The translations under genes and the position numbers were made by a program. Shown here piece by piece: positions 1 through 7,098 of a stretch of DNA of 26,841 nt; the first letter of the stretch is position 1, and each line of letters opens with the position of its first letter. The notes under the pieces are model-generated. The model was not told the origin of the DNA. It did no database searches and was given only the letters and a program-made list of their open reading frames with translations. The DNA is from an uncultured Anaerolineaceae bacterium (GTDB lineage: Bacteria > Chloroflexota > Anaerolineae > Anaerolineales > Anaerolineaceae): contig CALCNO010000091.1 of NCBI GenBank assembly GCA_937897615.1, positions 1 to 26,841 of the forward strand, in the 5' to 3' direction.

Positions 1-875
1 TGCGGCACATTGGGCAGGCCATCCACCAGCAGGCGCCAGGCCATATCCAGATCGTAGACCGCGATTGCCGGGTAGGTCTCGATGTTGGTGAGCGCCAGAT
101 CGAGGCGGCTGATGACGGTGCGCAGTGCCCCGGCCTGGTCGGCGGAGATGGTGGAGAGCAGGCCATACAGCAGCTCTCTGGCGGAAACGGCATCCGCTTT
201 GGCCAGGCCAAAATTGCTCTGGCTCATATACAGGCGGCTGCGCGAAAGCAGCTCAATGGCGCGGGTGAGGGTGAGTTGCTCGGCCACCTGGGCGGTAATT
301 TCAGCTTTGTGGGCATCCAGCGCGGTTTGCAGGCTGGTTTGCATCGTTTCTAGGTTTTGGATGGCCTCGGTATGGGCCTGGATCGACTGGTCAATGCTAT
401 CGGCACGTGCCTCCAGGGTGGCCACGCGCTCCTGCAGGGCGGCGATCTCGGTGCTGAGGCTCTGCACATCGCTGGCTTGCTGCGAGGTCAATTCGCTCAC
501 GCGCTGGGTATTGTTTTGCAGCGGGGTCAGGATTTTCTCCTTGAACCAGGGAACGCCAAAATAGACCAGCGCAAACAGGGCTGCCAGGATGAGCAGCGCC
601 ACGAGCACACGCCAGAGTACTTTCCCCCATGCGAATTTCTTCGTTGTGGTCGTTTCTGCCGGGCTTGTTTCTTCGGCTGTGGCATTCCTGGATTCAAAGG
701 CTGCGCGCAGGTTGTCTAGTCTCTTTTGCGTGAGCCCCTTGACCTTTGGCGCCTCCTCAACGGAACTCAACGGGCGGGCAGTGATGAGCGCCTCTGCCAG
801 CGCCGGTGTGATCTGTGGAATGGCGGTCAATTCCTCTGTGGAAGCCGTGTTCAAAAATGCAAGAAAATCTTTCAT
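1..875 (-). CDS. Membrane-anchored coiled-coil protein, HemX-like (C-terminus beyond window)
   Basis: The frame is open from ATG at 875 to the left edge, so about 291 residues are visible and the C-terminus is missing. GAGGTGGAG just before the ATG supports this start. Residues 1-60 look like a small helical domain with helix-hairpin-helix flavour (FLNTASTEELTAIPQIT, then KVKGLTQKRLDNLRAAFE). A Thr/Glu-rich linker follows, then one membrane helix at about 92-115 (VLVALLILAALFALVYFG), then a long heptad-rich coiled coil (about 120-200). The last part, with LLSRSRLYMSQSNFGLAKAD, resembles the helical repeats of HemX-type proteins. The order helix anchor - coiled coil - helical repeats fits that family, but this is my inference. 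The N-terminal domain before the anchor would sit in the cytoplasm. Function is unknown. It is divergent from mntP. Confidence 0.8.
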   Translation of the reverse strand, partial: MKDFLAFLNTASTEELTAIPQITPALAEALITARPLSSVEEAPKVKGLTQKRLDNLRAAFESRNATAEETSPAETTTTKKFAWGKVLWRVLVALLILAALFALVYFGVPWFKEKILTPLQNNTQRVSELTSQQASDVQSLSTEIAALQERVATLEARADSIDQSIQAHTEAIQNLETMQTSLQTALDAHKAEITAQVAEQLTLTRAIELLSRSRLYMSQSNFGLAKADAVSARELLYGLLSTISADQAGALRTVISRLDLALTNIETYPAIAVYDLDMAWRLLVDGLPNVP

Positions 876-907
876 CTCCACCTCTATCTTTATGTTTAAT
901 CGCCTTC

Positions 908-961
908 ATTATACAGGATGAAGAAACCAGCCGGGCAAACTGAAGGGGCATCGGGTATAAT
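908..961. promoter_or_regulatory. Divergent promoter region with TATAAT on both strands
   Basis: A perfect TATAAT lies on the plus strand at 956-961, 22 bases before the mntP ATG. A second TATAAT lies on the minus strand (plus-strand ATTATA at 908-913), 33 bases before the left-edge gene. Neither has a good -35 at 17 bases, so these are -10 matches only. No manganese riboswitch (yybP-ykoY type) fits in the short mntP leader. Confidence 0.4.
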
Positions 962-982
962 CCAGCCTGCATTTGAGGCGCC

Positions 983-1540
983 ATGAACATCATTACGATT
1001 CTTTTAATCTCTTTGGGCCTGGCCATGGATTGTTTTGCAGTATCTCTGGGGATCGGGTGCAAAAGCCAGGACTGCCACGACCGTTACAAATTCCGACTGC
1101 CGTTTCATTTTGGACTCTTTCAGGGGGGAATGACGCTCATTGGCTGGGCGCTTGGCAGCACCATTGTCAACCTCATTGCCAAATTTGACCACTGGATCGC
1201 TTTTGGCCTGCTAGCCTTTGTGGGCATCAAGATGATCGTGGAGAGTTTTTCCGGCGAGGAGGAAAAACGCACCGGCGACCCTTCACGTGGGGGCACGCTG
1301 GTAATGCTGAGTATCGCCACTTCCATTGATGCGCTGGCGGTGGGATTGAGCCTGGCCTTTCTGTCGGGCTCGATCTGGCTCTCCTGCCTGCTGATCGCAC
1401 TGGTCTCGGCTGGTCTGGCGCTGCTGGGGCTGCTGTTGGGCGGCAGGTTGGGCGAGAAGTTCGGCAAGCGTATGGAACTGGTGGGCGGCCTGATCCTCAT
1501 TGGCATCGGGCTACGCATCCTGCTCTCGCATATTCTCTGA
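983..1540 (+). CDS. mntP: Putative manganese efflux pump MntP
   Basis: This 185-aa inner-membrane protein belongs to the MntP (YebN/DUF204) family, which exports Mn2+ to limit manganese toxicity. The family's twofold internal repeat is visible: SLGLAMDCFAVSLGIG at residues 10-25 and LSIATSIDALAVGLSLAFL at about 109-127. D16 and D116 sit in the membrane at the positions conserved in the family. Six hydrophobic helices can be drawn. The length matches the usual 180-190 residues. The ATG at 983 follows GAGGCG at a short spacing and a -10 element at 956-961. The gene stands alone, with no operon partner, so Mn control would have to be at its own promoter. I see no known metal-regulator operator. 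Confidence 0.93.
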   Translation: MNIITILLISLGLAMDCFAVSLGIGCKSQDCHDRYKFRLPFHFGLFQGGMTLIGWALGSTIVNLIAKFDHWIAFGLLAFVGIKMIVESFSGEEEKRTGDPSRGGTLVMLSIATSIDALAVGLSLAFLSGSIWLSCLLIALVSAGLALLGLLLGGRLGEKFGKRMELVGGLILIGIGLRILLSHIL

Positions 1541-1562
1541 CAAAACTCTAACGCGGTGCTTC

Positions 1563-1591
1563 TTGACCCGCCTTTTTAATGAGGCTATAAT
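1563..1591 (+). promoter_or_regulatory. Sigma-70-type promoter for the FmdB zinc ribbon gene
   Basis: TTGACC at 1563-1568, a 17-base spacer, then TATAAT at 1586-1591. This is one of the best-matched promoters in the window. The expected RNA start near 1598 leaves a leader of about 30 bases that contains AAGGAATTGAGG. Confidence 0.75.
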
Positions 1592-1628
1592 TGGCGCGGT
1601 ATTCAAAAGAAGGAATTGAGGTGTAAGT

Positions 1629-1946
1629 ATGCCGGTATACACTTATCGGTGCGGCAATTGTGGCGTTGAGTTCGACCAAACCCAGAAGTTTTCCGACCCC
1701 CCATTGAGCAAATGTCCTGAGTGCGGCAAGCAGACCTTGCACAAGGTGTACCAGCCCGTGGGGATCGTCTTCAAGGGGTCGGGTTTCTATGCCACCGATC
1801 ACCGTTCGCCCTCCGGGGCCAGCCGCAGCGGTGAGAAAAAGACCGAAAAAGCCTCCGAAGGCACCGAAGGAAAAAGCGAGAGCAAGCCCGAATCCGCAGC
1901 ACCCAAAGAAGCAACACCGCCTGCCGCCAAACCCTCTGCCGAGTAA
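1629..1946 (+). CDS. FmdB-family zinc ribbon protein
   Basis: The 105-aa protein begins with the FmdB/CxxC_CxxC_SSSS zinc ribbon: MPVYTYRCGNCGVEFD with C8 and C11, then KCPECG with C29 and C32. The four cysteines would bind one zinc ion. Residues about 45-60 hold the usual family tail (VFKGSGFYATDHR). From about residue 65 to the end, the protein is a low-complexity charged tail rich in Lys, Glu, Ser, Ala and Pro, probably disordered. Members of this family were first named as putative regulators of formamidase, but the biochemical role is not settled. The gene is monocistronic, with its own promoter (1563-1591) and terminator (1964-1990). Confidence 0.9.
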   Translation: MPVYTYRCGNCGVEFDQTQKFSDPPLSKCPECGKQTLHKVYQPVGIVFKGSGFYATDHRSPSGASRSGEKKTEKASEGTEGKSESKPESAAPKEATPPAAKPSAE

Positions 1947-1963
1947 TTCAACGTAGTCTCAAA

Positions 1964-1990
1964 GATCCCGCTCGCGGGATTTTATTTTTA
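1964..1990 (+). terminator. Rho-independent terminator after the zinc ribbon gene
   Basis: ATCCCG at 1965-1970 pairs with CGGGAT at 1975-1980 around the loop CTCG, followed directly by TTTATTTTT. It lies 18 bases after the stop codon. Confidence 0.8.
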
Positions 1991-2002
1991 AGGCAGCGAT
2001 GG

Positions 2003-2033
2003 TTGATAGTTTCCGCCAGTGCGCTGATAGAAT
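2003..2033 (+). promoter_or_regulatory. Possible promoter for the 50-aa/525-aa gene pair
   Basis: TTGATA at 2003-2008 and TAGAAT at 2028-2033 with a 19-base spacer, which is longer than ideal. It lies after the upstream terminator and before the next gene, where a promoter is required. Confidence 0.3.
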
Positions 2034-2079
2034 TTGATAGCTTCAAAAAACTAAACTGCAACTATCACGTGAGGAAGTT

Positions 2080-2232
2080 ATGCCAAACAAATCGCAGTCC
2101 ACATCTGGCCGGGGAAAAACGACGCGGGTTTCCTCCCGGCAGAGACAAACTCGCTGGCAGCAGATCATCCTGGCAATCATCGGCATTGTGGTGATCCTGG
2201 CAATGGTGCTGTCGCTGGCGATGAAACTATAA
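2080..2232 (+). CDS. Small single-pass membrane protein, 50 aa
   Basis: ATG at 2080 opens a 50-codon frame ending with TAA at 2230-2232. A ribosome site (GAGGAAGT) lies directly before it. The first 27 residues are polar and basic (Lys, Arg, Ser, Gln-rich, ending RQTRWQQ). The rest is one strong membrane helix (IILAIIGIVVILAMVLSLAMKL) that ends at the C-terminus, so the protein looks tail-anchored with its basic side in the cytoplasm. The stop is 8 bases before the next ATG, and the next gene's AGAGGAAAT overlaps the stop, which implies translational coupling. I do not recognise a named family. Coding status rests on the ribosome site, the coherent helix and the coupling. Confidence 0.7.
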   Translation: MPNKSQSTSGRGKTTRVSSRQRQTRWQQIILAIIGIVVILAMVLSLAMKL

Positions 2233-2240
2233 GAGGAAAT

Positions 2241-3818
2241 ATGCTCCGTCATAAAAAACTATTTTGGATCGGCAGCCTGGTGGCTGCACTGGCTTTTGAT
2301 TTTCTGTTCTGGAAAAAACCGCTGGGGATCTCTTTCTTCATCTGGACGGCTGTGTTGCTGCTGGTGGGGTTCCTGCTGGCGTGGGGCGAGGGTAAGAAGC
2401 CCGCAGCCGTGAGCTGGGCGTTAAGCCTGTTGGTGCTGGGTTTTGCCTTTGTGCCCGCCTGGCGCAGCGAACCCTTTACGCGCTTCATCAGTGTGGTGAT
2501 GGCGCTGGCAGGGATGCTGCTGCTTACCGCCACATTTCTCAACGGACACTGGCCGTTTTACCGCATCGTGGATTACATCACCGGGCTGGCAAAAGCATTT
2601 GCCGGCGGGGCCTCGGGAGCTGTCCTGTGGGGTTCGCGCTTCCGCACTCCGCCGCCGGTTGGGGAAGAGCCGCTGCAAAAACCGCGCCGTGGCTGGGCAG
2701 TAGTGCGCGGCCTTTTGATCGCACTGCCGCTGGTGACCCTGTTTGCCTTGCTGCTTTCTTCGGCCGATCCGGTCTTTGCCGACTGGCTCAAAAAGGTGTT
2801 TGACCTTGAAAAACTGCCGGAATACCTGTTCCGTCTGTGGTACATCCTGATGATTGGCGCTTTTCTGGTGGGAATTTACCTGCACGCCATCGCCCCGCGC
2901 TGGGAGACCAAAAAGCCGGAAACCATGAAAGCCTGGATGAAGCCGTTTCTGGGGGCAACAGAAACTGGCATTATCCTGGGCGCCATTGACCTTCTTTTTA
3001 TTGCCTTTGTGGTCATCCAGGTGCGCTACCTCTTTGGCGGCGTAGCCAATATCAGTGAGACCGGCTATACCTTCGCCGAGTATGCCCGTAGAGGGTTCGG
3101 TGAACTGGTGGCCGTGGCTGTGCTGAGCCTGATGCTCTACCTGGGGCTTAATACCATTTCAAAACGCGAGAGCAAAGCGGCAGAGATTACTTTCAGCGTG
3201 GTTTCGCTGCTGCTGATGGCGCTGGTGCTGGTCATGCTGGCTTCTTCATTACAGCGCCTGATGTTGTACGAAGGGGCTTATGGGTTCTCGCAGCTGCGCA
3301 CTTACACGCATGTGTTCATCTACTGGCTGGCCGGGCTGATCCTGGTGGCGATGGCGCTGGAATTACTGCGCAAGCGCGGACGCTTCGCCCTGGTGCTATT
3401 GTTCGCTGTCGTTGGGTTTGCCGCATCGCTGGCAATCATCAATGTGGATGCTTTTGTGACACGCCAAAATGTAGCGCGCGCTGTACAGGGTGAGGACTTG
3501 GACTTCAACTATCTGCTGCGCCTCAGTGACGATGCTGTGCCGGCCATCTACGCGGAGTTCCAGCAGCCGGGCTTGCCCGCTGCCGCGCGAGACACACTGG
3601 GGGCAACACTGGCCTGCCGGGCAGCGCTGCTGGCCGCTGAGGAACAGACACCCTGGCAGGGATTCAGTTTTAGTGCGGGAGCAGCACAGCGCATTCTCAC
3701 CGGGCATGCCGCCGACTGGAAGGCTTACCCGGTCACGGATAGCGATGAAAGAGGCCCCATGGTCTCTTTTGGAGGCAAAGAGATTTCCTGTTATACCGGT
3801 TACGATTTTATGGATTGA
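2241..3818 (+). CDS. DUF4153/DUF4173-type polytopic membrane protein
   Basis: The 525-aa protein has about eleven to twelve hydrophobic segments and a soluble C-terminal tail of about 110 residues. The membrane part carries features I associate with the DUF4153/DUF4173 family: an early FDFLFW segment, an SADPVF motif near residue 174, and the segment GAYGFSQLRTYTH followed by a helix. The family is widespread in bacteria and its function is unknown. The C-terminal tail (FNYLLRLSDDAVPAIYAEF and onward) is Ala-rich and probably helical outside the membrane. ATG at 2241 follows AGAGGAAAT and is coupled to the 50-aa gene upstream. A strong terminator follows at 3829-3867. Confidence 0.75.
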   Translation: MLRHKKLFWIGSLVAALAFDFLFWKKPLGISFFIWTAVLLLVGFLLAWGEGKKPAAVSWALSLLVLGFAFVPAWRSEPFTRFISVVMALAGMLLLTATFLNGHWPFYRIVDYITGLAKAFAGGASGAVLWGSRFRTPPPVGEEPLQKPRRGWAVVRGLLIALPLVTLFALLLSSADPVFADWLKKVFDLEKLPEYLFRLWYILMIGAFLVGIYLHAIAPRWETKKPETMKAWMKPFLGATETGIILGAIDLLFIAFVVIQVRYLFGGVANISETGYTFAEYARRGFGELVAVAVLSLMLYLGLNTISKRESKAAEITFSVVSLLLMALVLVMLASSLQRLMLYEGAYGFSQLRTYTHVFIYWLAGLILVAMALELLRKRGRFALVLLFAVVGFAASLAIINVDAFVTRQNVARAVQGEDLDFNYLLRLSDDAVPAIYAEFQQPGLPAAARDTLGATLACRAALLAAEEQTPWQGFSFSAGAAQRILTGHAADWKAYPVTDSDERGPMVSFGGKEISCYTGYDFMD

Positions 3819-3828
3819 GGCTTAAAGC

Positions 3829-3867
3829 AACCCGGGAGGATGAATTTCCTCCCGGGTTTGTTTTTTT
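3829..3867 (+). terminator. Strong Rho-independent terminator
   Basis: A perfect 12-bp stem (3829-3840 with 3847-3858, core CCCGGGAGGA) around the loop TGAATT is followed by TGTTTTTTT. It ends the 525-aa gene. The T-run touches the stop codon of the convergent alkyltransferase-like gene. The minus-strand side lacks a T-run. Confidence 0.9.
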
Positions 3868-4189
3868 AGAGGCCATCCCAGCCGAATTTTTGCAGGTCAA
3901 CAACGCCTTCCAGGTCGAATTCGATGCCTTCTTCTTCAAGCAGCGAACGCTGGATGGCAGTGCCCATGCCAAACCCGTGTGGGCTCACCTTGCCCTTGCT
4001 GTTGATGATGCGCTGCCAGGGAACTTCCAGGTCGTCGTGCCGGTTGGCAAGGGATGCCAGGGCAAAGCCAACCATCTGCGCGGAACAACGCCCCACAATG
4101 CGCGCGATCTGCCCGTAGGTGGCTACCTTGCCGGCAGGCACCTGGCGAATAACCGAATAGATAACGTCATACAAACGAGGTTCTTCCAT
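3866..4189 (-). CDS. Alkyltransferase-like protein (ATL/MGMT fold, no methyl acceptor)
   Basis: The 107-aa protein is the DNA-binding domain of O6-alkylguanine-DNA alkyltransferase without an N-terminal domain. The active-site PCHR is replaced by PWQR (residues 57-60), so W58 stands where the methyl-accepting cysteine should be. This marks ATL proteins, which bind O6-alkylguanine and hand it to nucleotide excision repair. The nucleotide-flipping tyrosine is present (Y25 in GKVATYGQIAR). By alignment with the remembered fission-yeast Atl1 sequence, the arginine finger (yeast R39, human MGMT R128) falls on Q38 in SAQMVGFAL. This is unusual and reported as a finding. ATG at 4189 follows AGGA on the minus strand. 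Minus-strand TATGAT (4204-4209) is a possible -10. Confidence 0.9.
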   Translation of the reverse strand: MEEPRLYDVIYSVIRQVPAGKVATYGQIARIVGRCSAQMVGFALASLANRHDDLEVPWQRIINSKGKVSPHGFGMGTAIQRSLLEEEGIEFDLEGVVDLQKFGWDGL

Positions 4190-4233
4190 GGTTTCCTATG
4201 GTAATCATATCTTAAAACACCTTAAATACTTCA

Positions 4234-4242
4234 TGGTAGAAT
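4234..4242 (+). promoter_or_regulatory. Extended -10 element suggesting a leaderless transcript
   Basis: TGGTAGAAT at 4234-4242 is an extended -10 (TG-n-TAGAAT). It overlaps the first possible ATG (4241) and would start RNA at about 4249-4250, exactly at the second in-frame ATG. No ribosome site precedes either ATG. A good -35 is not visible. Confidence 0.4.
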
Positions 4243-4249
4243 GAACTCC

Positions 4250-5266
4250 ATGAAACGCTGGAAATTTTGGCTGGGGTTGGCAATTAGCATTGTTTTCATG
4301 TATTTTGCTCTCAGGAACTTAAAACTGGATGAGTTTTGGCAATCAATGAAGACTGCCAATTACTGGTGGATTTTGCCCGGTATCGCAGTTTACTTTGTTG
4401 GTTTGTGGGTGCGCTCCTGGCGCTGGCACTACCTGCTGGGGCCGGTGAAGAAAGTGCCCACACGGGTGATGTTCCCGGTGACCTGCATTGGCTACATGGG
4501 CAACAATATTTACCCCGCACGCGCCGGCGAGGTGCTGCGTGCAATTGTGCTTAAAAAACGCGAGGGTGTGCCGGTCTCGGCCTCCCTGGCAACGGTGATC
4601 GTGGAGCGCATCTTTGACGGCGTGGTGATGCTGGCTTTCGTGTTCGTCAATCTGCCGGAGTTGGCTAAACTGGCTTCTTCGGATTCTGGTTTCCTCGGCG
4701 ATATCCAATCTTTGGCGTTGGTGGGCACCGGCATCTTTCTGGGTGCGCTGCTGATCTTTTTGCTGGCGGCTATGTTCCCCAGGATCACCCTCCGCGCCGG
4801 CCAATGGTTCATTGATCGCTTGCTGCCGCTGCGCATGCGCGAAAAGGCCATCGGCATTATGCATCGTTTTCTGGACGGCCTGGCTTCGTTGCGCTCGCCT
4901 TTTAATATCCTGATGGTGTTTTTGACCTCAGTAGTGATCTGGCTTCTGGAAACCGTAAAGTATTGGTTTGTGATGCATGCATTTACATTTACAGTCTCTT
5001 TCTTTGCGCTTATGCTGCTTAACGGTATCGCTAACCTGGCTACCACCATCCCCTCAGCGCCCGGCTACATTGGCACCTGGGAGGCGGTGACCAAGGCGGT
5101 GCTGGTAGCTTATGGCGTTGGCGGTTCTGAGGCGTTGGCCTATGCCATTGTGCTGCACGTGGCACTCTGGCTGCCTGTCACCCTGATTGGCGCTTACTTC
5201 ATGGCGCGCGAGGGCATCAAGTGGGACGACTCACTGCGGCAGCAAACGCGCGTTTCCAGCGAATAG
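4250..5266 (+). CDS. Flippase-like membrane protein, LPG synthase TM / UPF0104 family
   Basis: The 338-aa protein has about eight membrane helices and the signature of the lysylphosphatidylglycerol-synthase transmembrane (UPF0104, AglD-like) family: LWVRSWRWHYLLGP near residue 49, NNIYPARAGEVLRA near 85, and VIVERIFDGVVMLAFVF near 115. The late segment TIPSAPGYIGTWEA is also typical. Family members act on lipid-linked substrates at the membrane, for example flipping or tailoring polar lipids and glycolipids. No aminoacyltransferase domain is attached, so lysyl transfer is unlikely. I chose ATG 4250 because of the overlapping -10 (4234-4242). ATG 4241 would add three residues. The FAD oxidoreductase follows 35 bases later and is probably co-transcribed. 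Confidence 0.82.
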   Translation: MKRWKFWLGLAISIVFMYFALRNLKLDEFWQSMKTANYWWILPGIAVYFVGLWVRSWRWHYLLGPVKKVPTRVMFPVTCIGYMGNNIYPARAGEVLRAIVLKKREGVPVSASLATVIVERIFDGVVMLAFVFVNLPELAKLASSDSGFLGDIQSLALVGTGIFLGALLIFLLAAMFPRITLRAGQWFIDRLLPLRMREKAIGIMHRFLDGLASLRSPFNILMVFLTSVVIWLLETVKYWFVMHAFTFTVSFFALMLLNGIANLATTIPSAPGYIGTWEAVTKAVLVAYGVGGSEALAYAIVLHVALWLPVTLIGAYFMAREGIKWDDSLRQQTRVSSE

Positions 5267-5301
5267 GTATACGCAGAAATCGAATTTATTCCCGGAGGAA
5301 T

Positions 5302-6606
5302 ATGGAATCCAAAAAGATTGCCATTGTTGGCGCTGGGTTTAGCGGCATGACGGCTGCCCTGGATCTGATCAAGGATGGCTATGAAGTGACGATCTTTGAA
5401 GGCACGGGCGGCCCGGGGGGACTGGCGGCTGGCTTTAAGGAACCTGGCTGGGAATGGTCGGTGGAAAACTTTTATCACCACTGGTTCACTTCAGATGCCC
5501 ACATGTTCCGCCTGTTCAAAGAGCTGGGGGTGGAGAAGAAAGTGCTAGTGCGCCATCCCACTACCGTAATGTACTACAAGGAAAAGTTTTACCCGTTCGA
5601 TTCGATCCTGAGCGCCTTGCTTTATCCGGGGCTGGGGTTTGGCCTCAACAAGATCCGCTTTGGCCTGGTGGGGGTGTACATGCGCCTGACCAAAAATTGG
5701 AAGCCCATGGAAAAAACCACCGTGTATGCCTGGATGTGCAAATGGGCCGGTGAAAAGGTATACCGCGAAATGTGGGAACCGATGGTCATCGGCAAGTTCA
5801 GCGAGCGCTATGCCAGGGTGGTCAACATGGCGTGGATGTGGGCGCGCTTCCATGTGCGCTCTACTAAACTGGTAACGTATGAGGGTGGTTTTCAGGCCTT
5901 TGCCGATGACTTTGCCCGCATTCTTGTTGAAAAGGGAGTCAACATCCGTTATAACTCCCCGGTAGAGCAGATCACCAGCGCGGCTGGCCACCGGGTCTGC
6001 CTTAAGGTGAATGGTCAGGAGCAAACCTTTGATCGGGCGCTGGTAACGCTTTCTCCGGCACAAATGGCTAAAATGGCGCCGCAGTTGCCGCAGGAGTATT
6101 TGCAGGGATTGCTGGCGCTAAAGAGTTTGGGGGCAGTGGTGTTGGTGGTCTCACTCAAGCACCAGCTTTCGCGTGAAGGCTATTACTGGTTCAATTTGCC
6201 GAAATCCGCCGGCTTTCCGTTCTTGGCGCTGGTGGAGCATACCAATTTCCAGCCGGCGGAAAAGTTTGGCGGAGAGCATTTAATCTACTGCGGCGATTAC
6301 CTTTCTACCGACCACGAGTACTTTTCCATGAATGCCGAGGAGTTGCTGCAGAAATTCATGCCGAGCTTTACCCGCATCAACCCGGATTTCAAACCGAAGT
6401 GGGTCAACCGCGTCTGGCTAAAGAAGGCCACTTACGCGCAACCGGTGCCATTGGTCAATCACTCCCGTAACATCCCGGCGATCAAAACGCCGCTGGAAGG
6501 TCTGTATTTTGCCAGCATGTCGCAGGTGTACCCCTATGATCGCGGTACCAACTTTGCTGTTGGAATTGCGCATGAGGCCAGCGATCTCATCAAGGCGTCG
6601 TTTTAA
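5302..6606 (+). CDS. NAD(P)/FAD-dependent oxidoreductase, amine oxidase/desaturase-like
   Basis: The 434-aa protein starts with a Rossmann FAD-binding motif, KKIAIVGAGFSGMTAALDL (G10, G12, G15), with an acidic residue after the second strand (IFEG). GGPGGLAAGF follows, as in the amine oxidase, phytoene desaturase and protoporphyrinogen oxidase superfamily. The C-terminal FAD motif is visible in GLYFASMSQVYPYDRGTNFAVG, near residues 400-421. The middle is rich in Trp, Tyr and basic residues and gives no clear substrate. ATG 5302 is fixed by CGGAGGAAT; longer starts would overlap the upstream gene. In related genomes such oxidoreductases sit beside glycosyltransferases and flippase-like proteins, so a role in lipid or glycan modification is plausible but unproven. 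No terminator is evident after the stop. Confidence 0.8.
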   Translation: MESKKIAIVGAGFSGMTAALDLIKDGYEVTIFEGTGGPGGLAAGFKEPGWEWSVENFYHHWFTSDAHMFRLFKELGVEKKVLVRHPTTVMYYKEKFYPFDSILSALLYPGLGFGLNKIRFGLVGVYMRLTKNWKPMEKTTVYAWMCKWAGEKVYREMWEPMVIGKFSERYARVVNMAWMWARFHVRSTKLVTYEGGFQAFADDFARILVEKGVNIRYNSPVEQITSAAGHRVCLKVNGQEQTFDRALVTLSPAQMAKMAPQLPQEYLQGLLALKSLGAVVLVVSLKHQLSREGYYWFNLPKSAGFPFLALVEHTNFQPAEKFGGEHLIYCGDYLSTDHEYFSMNAEELLQKFMPSFTRINPDFKPKWVNRVWLKKATYAQPVPLVNHSRNIPAIKTPLEGLYFASMSQVYPYDRGTNFAVGIAHEASDLIKASF

Positions 6607-6857
6607 GGCATTGCGGCGGTTAGGGCGTGGTAATGAATGTTAAAGAAATTAAATGCCAGTTTTTGCGAAAAACGCACAAATGGCTTTGAGGATTGGAACC
6701 GTTCTTTGTTTGATGTTGGAGCCCCATTGCTGCCACTTTGGCGCGAATTAGGATAGTAAACCCCATATATGGTGGTGTTGCTGGGCTGGTGGTACTACTT
6801 GTTGGGGTAAAAATAATCGGAATCTTTTTGGAATCTTAAAAAACGGAGGAGGGTTTC

Positions 6858-6876
6858 TTAAGGTTAATTACCTTAA
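6858..6876. repeat. AT-rich inverted repeat upstream of dnaA promoter
   Basis: TTAAGGT (6858-6864), spacer TAATT, ACCTTAA (6870-6876): a perfect 7-bp inverted repeat 38 bases before the promoter -35. It sits in the most AT-rich stretch of the region (about 6855-6895). It could be an operator or an unwinding element. Confidence 0.5.
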
Positions 6877-6914
6877 AGAATTTGAAAATTTTAAGCTACC
6901 GTAGGGTAATCGCC

Positions 6915-6943
6915 TTGTTTGCCGAACATCTTTCTGCTAAAAT
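6915..6943 (+). promoter_or_regulatory. dnaA promoter with extended -10
   Basis: TTGTTT at 6915-6920, a 17-base spacer, and TAAAAT at 6938-6943, preceded by TGC to form an extended -10. RNA would start near 6950, giving a leader of about 150 bases before the dnaA ATG. Confidence 0.6.
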
Positions 6944-7098
6944 GATTTCACATTAGCACGGGGACATCGACACCGCGTCCCACCTGAAAGCCATCGTTTT
7001 ACCCAGTTAAATAGTTTTCCTCCACATGCGCCAGTGTGTCAATCTAGGTATACCTGGTAAGGGTGGATTTTTACACTCTAAACGAAAGGACGCCGGTT

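Larger units (their letters stand above)
6607..7098. other. dnaA upstream intergenic region, 492 nt, no gene seen
   Basis: No convincing protein or RNA gene. The longest plausible frame near 6634 has 18 codons. The right half holds an AT-rich inverted repeat (6858-6876), the dnaA promoter (6915-6943), a GGGAC/GTCCC hairpin (6961-6965 with 6977-6981) in the leader, and a perfect palindrome AGGTATACCT at 7046-7055. DnaA boxes are poor: TCCTCCACA near 7018-7026 matches 7 of 9. It could be part of a replication origin, but the evidence is weak. Confidence 0.5.

Noticed and set aside
5266..5275. TAGGTATAC shared between 5264-5273 and the palindrome at 7045-7055
   Set aside because: A 9-base match between two unrelated intergenic places is probably chance; no further copies were noted.
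7063..7098. GTG start that would lengthen DnaA by 12 residues
   Set aside because: No ribosome site at a good spacing; ATG 7099 has GAAAGGA and gives the normal DnaA N-terminus.
6607..7098. Firm call of a replication origin
   Set aside because: Only one 7-of-9 DnaA-box match and one AT-rich patch; this does not make a cluster.
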